Shown: positions 41,011-50,881 of the stretch, in pieces
Layout of the letters: each line of letters begins with the position of its first letter
How positions within the stretch are numbered: position 1 is the stretch's first letter
Origin: Cellulomonas iranensis NBRC 101100 = JCM 18110
Lineage (GTDB): Bacteria; Actinomycetota; Actinomycetes; Actinomycetales; Cellulomonadaceae
Assembly: GCF_001552375.1 (NCBI RefSeq)
Contig: NZ_BCRB01000024.1
Location: 1 to 50,881, forward strand
Direction: 5' to 3'
DNA length: 50,881 nucleotides
The notes under the pieces: model-generated
Told to the model about the DNA's origin: nothing
Seen by the model: the letters and a program-made list of their open reading frames with translations, nothing else
The model's database searches: none
Translations under genes and position numbers: made by a program

Positions 41011-42408
41011 TCAGCGACGACGGGCCAGGCGCCACCGGATCTTCGCGACCACCTGGCGCACGCCACCCGCCCGCAGGTGCCGCCACACCGCGCCGGCGTC
41101 GGCACGCAGCGCCCGCCACCGCCCGACGGGCGGGACGGCGACCGGGACCGGCGCTGCGGGGTCCGACGTCGCGAGCCGGTGCGCGTCGGCGGCGCGACGA
41201 GGCGCACGGCAGAACTCGACCAGCGGTGCCAGGACGACCGGCCAGGTGAACTCCCGGGCCGTCGCCTCGACCGCGGCCCGCGCCGAGGTCGCCGCCTCGG
41301 CGTCGGTGAGCAGCTCCGCGAGGGCGTCCGCGAGGGCGTCCACGTCCTCCGGCGGGACGGCGCGCCCGAGGCCGCGCTCCCGCACGAGGTCCGCGAACCC
41401 GTCGCCCTCCGTCGAGACGATCGGCATGCCCGCCCACAGGTAGTCCAGGATGCGCGTGCGGAACGAGAACTCCGTCTCGACGTGGGGGTAGTGGCAGCTC
41501 ACGCCCACGTCGGCGTCCATGAGGTAGTCCGCGCGCGTCTCGTACGGCACCCAGTCGTCGTTGAAGAACACGTGCGTCCCCGTGAGCCCGAGCTCGTCGG
41601 CGAGCTCGCGCGTCCGGGACGCGACCGCCATCTCCGGGACGTCGGGGTTGGGGTGCTTCATGCCGAGGAAGTAGAGCCGCACCTCGGGGACCCGGCCGCG
41701 CACGCGGTCGATCGCGCGCACGAGCGTCAGCGGGTCGAACCAGTTGTAGACCCCCCCGCCCCACAGGACCACCTTGTCGTCGCGAGCGATGCCGGGCGTC
41801 GCGCCCTTGATCGCGTGCCGGGCCTGCGTCGGGGGCTCGGCCGAGGTGCCGAACGGCACGATCGTGAGCAGCGACGCGAGGCTGGGGTCGGCGTCGTAGG
41901 TGTCCGGGTTGATCCGGCCGGCCGCCGACAGGTGCCCGAACCACAGGTCGCGCTGGCGCCGCGAGGCGCACAGGAAGAAGTCGCCGCGCCGCAGCTGGTC
42001 GCGCAGCTCCCCCAGTGCGAACGCGAGGGCACGCTCACGCTCCGCCGCGGGCTTGTACCGGTCGACCTCGAGCGTCTCGATCTGGAAGGGGTCGTACAGG
42101 TCGACGACGATGACCTGCGGGCAGTCCTGCAACCACGCGAACGCGTTGAAGACGAAGCCCTGCACGACCACGACGTCGGACGCGTCCACGTCGTCACGGA
42201 ACGCCTCGACCGTCGTACGCTCCGCACGGAACCCGTCACCGTCCCGGGTGCAGCGCCCGAACGTGACGAGCCGCACGTCGTGCTCCTCGCTCAGGGCGCG
42301 GGAGATCTCCCACGCCCTGATCGCGGGGCCGGCCATCCGGTCGGCGATCGTGTCGAGCGTGACCACGAGGACGCGTCGGCGCGTCGCGGGGACCGCCGGC
42401 GCCGTCAC
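41011..42408 (-). CDS. GT4-like glycosyltransferase (GT-B fold)
   Basis: 465 residues. The N-terminal domain has VLVVTLDTIADRMAGPAIRAWEISRAL and VVVVQGFVFNAF; the C-terminal domain has VVLWGGGVYNWFDPLTLVRAIDRV, LYFLGMKHPNPDVPE, VGVSCHYPHVETEFSFRTRI and LDYLWAGMPIVSTEGDGFADLV as donor site with acidic residues. A basic C-terminal tail (about 430-465) may bind the membrane. It is the last gene of the methyltransferase-wzm-wzt-GT operon; its GTG overlaps the wzt stop as GTGA. Likely adds a sugar to the polymer exported by Wzm/Wzt; donor unknown. Confidence 0.87.
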   Translation of the reverse strand: MTAPAVPATRRRVLVVTLDTIADRMAGPAIRAWEISRALSEEHDVRLVTFGRCTRDGDGFRAERTTVEAFRDDVDASDVVVVQGFVFNAFAWLQDCPQVIVVDLYDPFQIETLEVDRYKPAAERERALAFALGELRDQLRRGDFFLCASRRQRDLWFGHLSAAGRINPDTYDADPSLASLLTIVPFGTSAEPPTQARHAIKGATPGIARDDKVVLWGGGVYNWFDPLTLVRAIDRVRGRVPEVRLYFLGMKHPNPDVPEMAVASRTRELADELGLTGTHVFFNDDWVPYETRADYLMDADVGVSCHYPHVETEFSFRTRILDYLWAGMPIVSTEGDGFADLVRERGLGRAVPPEDVDALADALAELLTDAEAATSARAAVEATAREFTWPVVLAPLVEFCRAPRRAADAHRLATSDPAAPVPVAVPPVGRWRALRADAGAVWRHLRAGGVRQVVAKIRWRLARRR

Positions 42409-43586
42409 GACCAGCGCCCGTCGAGCGCGAGGTAGCCGCCGGACTCGACGGGGGTCCCGAAGTCCACGACGAGCCGCGCCCCCTCACGGACGTAGTCGTA
42501 CACGTGGGTCGTGCTCTCGTCCACGACGGACGCCATGACCTGGAACGTGCCGGGCTGCAGCGCGAGCCGCGGGATCGTGCACTCGACCACGCCCGACCCG
42601 TGGATCCGGTCGATCCGGTGGCCCAGGTCGCGCGTGTTGTTGGCCCACAGGTAGACGCCGTCGTGCGACTCGAGCGCGAGCCCGAAGACGGGGTTCGCGA
42701 TCGGCTGGTGCGCGGTGTACCTGATGCGGATCGTGACCTCGTCGCCCGTCCGGAACGACGCCGCGGGGCCCCTCGGGCCGACCAGCTCGACGGCGTCGAT
42801 CTGCGCCTCGCCGGAGCCCCAGCGCACCTCGCCCGCGTCACCCGTCCGCTGGTCGGTGCGCGTCGAGTCGAGGTAGCGCTCGAGGATCGGCTTCGCCTCG
42901 CCGGTCTCGACGAGCCGGCCGTGCGAGAGCCACGCGACGCTGTCGCACATGTTGCGCAGCGACGGCATCGAGTGGCTCACGACGACGACCGTGCGGCCGT
43001 CGCGGCGGAACTCGACGAACTTCTCGGTGCACTTCTCCTGGAAGGCGGCGTCCCCGACGGCGAGCACCTCGTCGACCAGCAGGATCTCGGGGTCGACGTG
43101 GATCGCGACCGAGAAGCCGAGCCGCACGTACATGCCCGACGAGTAGTTCTTGACGGGCTGGTCGATGAACTGCTCGACCCCGGAGAAGTCGACGATCGCG
43201 TCGAACTTCCGGTCGATCTCCGCGCGGCTCATCCCGAGGATCGAGCCGTTGAGGTAGACGTTGTCACGTCCCGAGAGCTCGGGGTGGAACCCGGAGCCCA
43301 CCTCGAGGAGGGCCGCCACACGACCGCGCGTGGTGACCGTGCCGGAGTCGGGGTACAGGATCCGGGCCAGGCACTTCAGCAGGGTCGACTTGCCCGACCC
43401 GTTGTCGCCCACGAGGCCGAAGGTGCTGCCCCGGGGGATCTCGAAGCCGACGTCGTCGAGCGCGAGGAAGTCCTCGTACACCGACCGCCGACGCCGCATG
43501 ACGGCGGCCTTCAGCGTCTGGTTCCGCTCGTGGTACACCCGGAACTTCTTCGTCACGGCGTCGACCGTGACGGCTGCCTCGCTCAC
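42405..43586 (-). CDS. wzt: Wzt: ATP-binding subunit of polysaccharide ABC exporter
   Basis: 393 residues. The nucleotide-binding domain has Walker A GDNGSGKST (60-68), signature NYSSGMYVRLGFSVA, Walker B ILLVDEVLAVGD and switch histidine VVVSHSMPS. A C-terminal beta domain (about 260-393; VELVGPRGPAASFRTGDEV, VFGLALESHDGVYLWANNT) is the Wzt_C type that binds the end of the polymer in O-antigen exporters. This suggests that polymers are recognised by a modified terminus before export, which fits a methyltransferase in the same operon. GTG 43586 overlaps the wzm stop. Confidence 0.94.
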   Translation of the reverse strand: MSEAAVTVDAVTKKFRVYHERNQTLKAAVMRRRRSVYEDFLALDDVGFEIPRGSTFGLVGDNGSGKSTLLKCLARILYPDSGTVTTRGRVAALLEVGSGFHPELSGRDNVYLNGSILGMSRAEIDRKFDAIVDFSGVEQFIDQPVKNYSSGMYVRLGFSVAIHVDPEILLVDEVLAVGDAAFQEKCTEKFVEFRRDGRTVVVVSHSMPSLRNMCDSVAWLSHGRLVETGEAKPILERYLDSTRTDQRTGDAGEVRWGSGEAQIDAVELVGPRGPAASFRTGDEVTIRIRYTAHQPIANPVFGLALESHDGVYLWANNTRDLGHRIDRIHGSGVVECTIPRLALQPGTFQVMASVVDESTTHVYDYVREGARLVVDFGTPVESGGYLALDGRWS

Positions 43587-44419
43587 AGCACCTCCGCCAG
43601 CTTCTTCTCGTGCCGGCTGAACACCCAGACGCCGACGACCACGGACACCAGGGACCAGGCCACGCAGTACAGGACCGAGTCGAGCGGGGGCCACGCGTTG
43701 TCGTAGAGCGGCGCGCGGAACAGCTCGACGAAACGCTCCATGGGGTTCAGCCGGTAGAAGTCGTACAGCGTCCACGAGCCCAGCAGGGGCCCGAGCTTGT
43801 CGGACTGCTCGAGGACCAACGATGTCGGGTACACGATCGGGGTCGCGTAGAACCACGCCTGCGTGAGGATGCCGACGAAGTGCTGCGTGTCGCGGAAGTA
43901 CACGTTCGCGACCGACAGCATGAGCGAGACGCCGAACGCGAACAGGAACAGCAGCGCCATCACCACGACCACCGCCGGCGTCCACAGCAGCGACGCGGCC
44001 CCGAGCAGGGTCAGCGCGACGAGCAGCACGACCATCTCGATGGACCACGAGAACACCAGCGAGAACGCGTTCGACAGCGGCAGCGCGGCCCGCGGGAACG
44101 CCACCTTCTTGATGAGGTTCTCGTTGCCCACCAGGGAGCCCATGCCGCCGTTCAGCACGTTGACGAAGAAACCCCAGGGCAGGAGCCCGCAGAGCAGGAA
44201 GACCGCGAAGTTGTGCAGCCCCGAGGGGTTGCCGGTCGGGATCGGGACCCGGAGCACGAACGAGAAGACGGCCGTGAAGATCAGCATCTGCGCCAGCGGG
44301 TTCACGAGCGACCAGAGCTGACCCAGCACGGTCCGCTTGTACTTGCCCTTGACCTCGCGCCGCGTGAGGTTCGTGAGGAGCTCCGGCGCCTGCCGCAGCT
44401 CGCGCACCATGGTGATCAC
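43583..44419 (-). CDS. wzm: Wzm: permease subunit of polysaccharide ABC exporter
   Basis: 278 residues, ABC-2 fold with six TM helices. The N-terminal amphipathic segment LLTNLTRREVKGKYKRTVLG precedes LWSLVNPLAQMLIFTAVFS; GNENLIKKVAFPRAALPLSN and YFRDTQHFVGILTQAWFYATP are classic Wzm motifs. It forms the channel for a lipid-linked polymer energised by Wzt. The GTG at 44419 overlaps the methyltransferase stop as GTGA; an ATG three codons later (44410) is the alternative. The frame is open far upstream but that stretch runs through other genes. Confidence 0.95.
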   Translation of the reverse strand: MITMVRELRQAPELLTNLTRREVKGKYKRTVLGQLWSLVNPLAQMLIFTAVFSFVLRVPIPTGNPSGLHNFAVFLLCGLLPWGFFVNVLNGGMGSLVGNENLIKKVAFPRAALPLSNAFSLVFSWSIEMVVLLVALTLLGAASLLWTPAVVVVMALLFLFAFGVSLMLSVANVYFRDTQHFVGILTQAWFYATPIVYPTSLVLEQSDKLGPLLGSWTLYDFYRLNPMERFVELFRAPLYDNAWPPLDSVLYCVAWSLVSVVVGVWVFSRHEKKLAEVL

Positions 44420-45291
44420 CGGGCACCCCCACGGATCTTGCCGTAGAGGGCCCGGGGCACGCGCAGCAGGCGCCACGCCCGCGTCCCCTGCACCTCGCGC
44501 AGCGACGCGACCGCGGCGTCGCGCTGCGCGTGCGCGAGCTCGGCGGACCGCCGCAGCGCCGCGACCTCGGACCTCAGCGCCTCGCGCTCGGCGACGGCGC
44601 GGCCGAGGCTCGCCTCGGCGTCGTCGCGGACCGCACGCAGCACGAACTGGAACGTCATGGCGTCCTCCTGGGCCCGCACCCAGTCGACGACGCCCTCCGG
44701 GAGCGCGTCGGCGTCGATCTCGACGTCCGCGGTCAGGGGATCGCGCGTCGTCGTCCGCAGCTCGGCGGCCGCGAGTCCCGTGTCCGCGAGCAGCTCGAGC
44801 ACCGACCGTCGCGTGAAGAACCGGATGTGCGTCCGGTCGAGCAGCCCCACGTCCGTGTACTGCCAGCGGCCCTGCAGCAACGCCAGGCGCAACGAGCCGT
44901 GGGCCACGTTCGGGATCGACATGACCACCGAGCCCCCGGGCCGCAGCAGCGGGAGCAGTCGGCGCAGCACGTCCACCGGGTCGAGGACGTGCTCCAGCAC
45001 GTCCGCGAGCACGAGCACGTCGAACGTGCGGCCGCCGAGGGCGGCGTCGACGTCCATCGTGTTCAGGTCGCCGACCACGAGGTGGTCGAGGTGCGGACGC
45101 GCCTTCTCGGCCGCCTCCGCGTCGTACTCGACACCGCTCACGGTGCAGCCGCGCTGGTTGAGCGCCTCGGCCAGGTACCCGGTGGCGCAGCCGACGTCGA
45201 GCACGTCGCTGCCGGCGGGTACCAGGCTGACCACCTGGGCGTGGCTGGTGTTCGACACCGACAGGTCCAGCGTCGTGTCGTACTGCGACAT
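44416..45291 (-). CDS. SAM-dependent methyltransferase with coiled-coil tail
   Basis: 291 residues. Class I fold: motif I VLDVGCATGYLAEAL (30-44), VSGVEYDAEAAEKAR, LVLADVLEHVLDPVDVLRRL and SIPNVAHGSLRLALLQGRW. Residues about 215-265 form a helical coiled coil and the end GTRAWRLLRVPRALYGKI is a motif common in glycan-modifying enzymes. It leads the wzm-wzt-GT operon, so methylation of the growing chain, perhaps as a termination mark read by Wzt_C, is a reasonable inference; methylation of a sugar precursor is the alternative. ATG 45291 has GGAAG upstream and a TATGCT box 40 nt before it. Confidence 0.9.
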   Translation of the reverse strand: MSQYDTTLDLSVSNTSHAQVVSLVPAGSDVLDVGCATGYLAEALNQRGCTVSGVEYDAEAAEKARPHLDHLVVGDLNTMDVDAALGGRTFDVLVLADVLEHVLDPVDVLRRLLPLLRPGGSVVMSIPNVAHGSLRLALLQGRWQYTDVGLLDRTHIRFFTRRSVLELLADTGLAAAELRTTTRDPLTADVEIDADALPEGVVDWVRAQEDAMTFQFVLRAVRDDAEASLGRAVAEREALRSEVAALRRSAELAHAQRDAAVASLREVQGTRAWRLLRVPRALYGKIRGGAR

Positions 45292-45331
45292 GGGGAGACT
45301 TCCGATCGTCCGGGGACGCGAGCGCCGCGTC

Positions 45332-45337
45332 AGCATA
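45332..45337 (-). promoter_or_regulatory. -10 box for the methyltransferase-wzm-wzt-GT operon
   Basis: TATGCT reads on the minus strand (45337-45332), 40 nt before the ATG. A leader of about 34 nt with a GGAAG site follows. Confidence 0.5.
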
Positions 45338-45360
45338 CCCGCGGCGCCCGACGCCCCCGG

Positions 45361-49369
<4,009 letters not shown>

Positions 49370-49378
49370 CCGTCGCTT

Positions 49379-49417
49379 TCGTGGAGATGGCGCCGTCTCG
49401 CGGCGCCATCTCCACGA
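49379..49417. terminator. Perfect 17-bp hairpin after rmlB, possibly a dispersed palindrome
   Basis: TCGTGGAGATGGCGCCG (49379-49395) pairs perfectly with 49401-49417 around a TCTCG loop, 9 nt after the rmlB stop. It can end rmlB transcription before the LCP gene. Its less GC-rich arms differ from the other hairpins here, so it may be a copy of a repeated extragenic palindrome. Confidence 0.75.
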
Positions 49418-49469
49418 ATCCTCCACTCGGTCGCTGCGCCGCTCCCGCTCGTCGCCCCGACCGCTCTCC

Positions 49470-49481
49470 TACGATCGAACC
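49470..49481 (+). promoter_or_regulatory. Leaderless-type -10 box for the LCP gene
   Basis: TACGAT (49470-49475) ends 6 nt before GTG 49482. No ribosome site is present. Confidence 0.55.
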
Positions 49482-50732
49482 GTGACCATCCGCCACGCCG
49501 CCGCTCGGCGCGCCCGCGCGCCTCGACACGCCCGCACGCTGCGCAGTCACACCGTGCTGCGCGCCCTGGCCCTCGGCGTGAGCGGCGTGGTCGTCTTCGG
49601 CGTCGCGTCGGGCGCCGCGTTCGCGGCCCGGCTGACGAACAACGTCGCCGGGCTCGACCTCGACGACCTCGTCGCGGCCGCTCCGACCCCGACGACCCCG
49701 CCCGACCCGGACGACATGCACGCCGGGCAGGCGGTGAACATCCTCGTGCTCGGCTCCGACCAGCGCGACGGCGTGAACGCCGAGATCGGCGGCGCCGAGG
49801 AGGGCATGCGCTCCGACACCTCGATCGTCGTGCACGTGTCCGCCGACCGTTCGCGGGTCGAGATGGTGTCGATCCCCCGCGACTCGCTCGTGCAGATCCC
49901 GTCGTGCACGCTCACCAACGGCAAGACGACGCGCGCGCAGAGCAAGGCGATGTTCAACTCGGCGTTCGCGATCGGGTGGGACAACGGCGGCGACCTGGAG
50001 TCCGCCGCCGCGTGCGCCGTCAACGCGGTCCAGGCCAACACGGGCGTCGCGATCGACAACGTGGTGGTCGTCGACTTCGCGGGCTTCCAGAACATGATCA
50101 ACGCCATCGGCGGCGTGCCGATGTGCATCCCGCACGACGTCAAGGACTCCTACACGGGGCTCGACATCACGGCCGGCACGCACGTGCTGGACGGCGTCAC
50201 GGCGCTGCAGTACGCGCGGGCGCGTCACGGCACGGGCTTCGACGGGTCCGACACGATGCGGGCGGGCCGGCAGCAGGTCCTCATCGCGTCGGTCGCGAAC
50301 GAGGTGCTCTCGAAGAACCTGCTGACCGACGGGGCGCAGCTCATGCAGTTCCTGTCGGCGGCGACGCAGTCGGTCACGACCAACCTGTCGGTCACCGACC
50401 TCACCGGCCTGGCGTTCAGCCTGCGCGGGGTGAGCCGTGACAACATCACGCTCATGACCGTGCCGTGGGCCCCTGCGCGCAGCGACAAGAACCGCGTGGA
50501 GTGGACGTCCGCGGCGCACGAGATCTGGGCGAACATCGCCGCCGACCGGCCGATGCTCGGGCAGCCCGAGCAGCCCGCCGGTCAGGAGCCGGCGGGCGAG
50601 GACCCGCCGGCGAGCGACCCGGCGGCACCGCCGGCGGCGCCCGAGACCCCGGCCGCGCCCACGCCGACCGAGACCAAGACGCCCGGCGTCGACGCGTTCA
50701 CGGCCGCGGACGCGACCGCGACGACCTGCTGA
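49482..50732 (+). CDS. LCP (LytR-CpsA-Psr) family glycopolymer ligase
   Basis: 416 residues. A basic cytoplasmic N-terminus and one TM helix (about 27-49) lead to the extracytoplasmic LCP domain (about 80-345): NILVLGSDQRDG, GMRSDTSIVVHVSADRSRVEMVSIPRDSLV with the conserved Asp and Arg residues, INAIGGVPMCIPHDV and LQYARARHGTGFDGSDTMRAGRQQ. A Pro/Ala-rich tail follows. LCP enzymes move lipid-linked glycopolymers onto peptidoglycan, so this is the natural last step for the polymers of the locus. The GTG follows a leaderless-type box by 6 nt. Two or more cysteines in the domain (SCTL, ACAVN, MCIP) could form disulfides. Confidence 0.94.
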   Translation: MTIRHAAARRARAPRHARTLRSHTVLRALALGVSGVVVFGVASGAAFAARLTNNVAGLDLDDLVAAAPTPTTPPDPDDMHAGQAVNILVLGSDQRDGVNAEIGGAEEGMRSDTSIVVHVSADRSRVEMVSIPRDSLVQIPSCTLTNGKTTRAQSKAMFNSAFAIGWDNGGDLESAAACAVNAVQANTGVAIDNVVVVDFAGFQNMINAIGGVPMCIPHDVKDSYTGLDITAGTHVLDGVTALQYARARHGTGFDGSDTMRAGRQQVLIASVANEVLSKNLLTDGAQLMQFLSAATQSVTTNLSVTDLTGLAFSLRGVSRDNITLMTVPWAPARSDKNRVEWTSAAHEIWANIAADRPMLGQPEQPAGQEPAGEDPPASDPAAPPAAPETPAAPTPTETKTPGVDAFTAADATATTC

Positions 50733-50738
50733 GGGCAC

Positions 50739-50881
50739 GTGGCCGACCGCAGGGACGACCCGCCCCCCAGCTTCGCCCCCGACGGCGGCCGCCCTCGCCC
50801 GGGTGCGGACGGCGCGCGCGTCGTCGGCTCCGGCGCACGGCGCCCGCCCTCCCCCGCCCGGCCCGTGCCCGCGGACACCCC
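50739..50881 (+). CDS. Start of a further gene, possibly a second LCP protein (cut by window edge)
   Basis: GTG 50739 lies 6 nt after the LCP stop, with GAGGG just upstream, and the frame stays open to the edge (47 residues). The visible part is a Pro/Arg/Asp-rich, disordered cytoplasmic N-terminus. Actinobacterial LCP genes often occur in tandem with such N-termini before the TM helix, which is the only reason to suggest a second LCP; no domain is visible yet. Confidence 0.5.
   Translation, partial: MADRRDDPPPSFAPDGGRPRPGADGARVVGSGARRPPSPARPVPADT

Overview
The window is about 74% G+C with dense, tightly coupled genes, frequent GTG starts and start/stop overlaps. WhiB, LytR-CpsA-Psr (LCP), TIGR03089, DUF5719, DUF2142 and DUF2304 proteins point to a high-GC Gram-positive actinobacterium, probably of the Cellulomonas type (Micrococcales). 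The genus is an inference. No rRNA, tRNA, CRISPR array or insertion sequence was seen.

Almost the whole window is a cell-surface glycan locus. At the left edge a minus-strand block (1-5534) holds whiB, a giant membrane GT2 protein and a DUF5719 protein. Then come TIGR03089 and rmlA (+). A minus-strand unit (12450 down to 7538) holds a DPM1-like glycosyltransferase, a DUF2304 protein and two DUF2142 membrane proteins. A possible GT-B-type transferase (12534-13562, +) is followed by wecE-wecD (-), which make dTDP-Fuc4NAc, and by a GtrA / ArnC-like GT2 / large membrane protein unit (15573-19388, +).

The centre (19431-27246) carries a pseudaminic acid pathway: pseB, pseC and a flippase (-), an SpsF-type cytidylyltransferase and a PseG-PseH fusion (+), and pseI coupled to rmlD (-). 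A seven-gene plus-strand operon (27351-33511) follows: rmlC, three GT2s, a second flippase, a second DPM1-like GT2 and a second DUF2304.

The right third holds a SpoIID/LytB-type secreted protein, a double glycosyltransferase, a small coiled-coil protein with a two-domain GT2, and an ABC export operon (methyltransferase, wzm, wzt, GT4). It ends with a PGRP amidase, rmlB, an LCP ligase and the start of a further gene. The SpoIID protein and the amidase share the same C-terminal module.

Taken together: rmlA and rmlB make dTDP-4-keto-6-deoxyglucose, which rmlC/rmlD turn into dTDP-L-rhamnose and wecE/wecD into dTDP-Fuc4NAc. The pse genes make CMP-pseudaminic acid. GT2/GT4 enzymes assemble the polymers, two Wzx-type flippases and one Wzm/Wzt transporter export them, polyprenyl-phosphate-sugar modules could decorate them outside, and LCP enzymes could attach them to peptidoglycan. 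Genes start in two ways: leaderless (a TANNNT-like box 6-8 nt before the start codon) or with leaders of about 25-40 nt.
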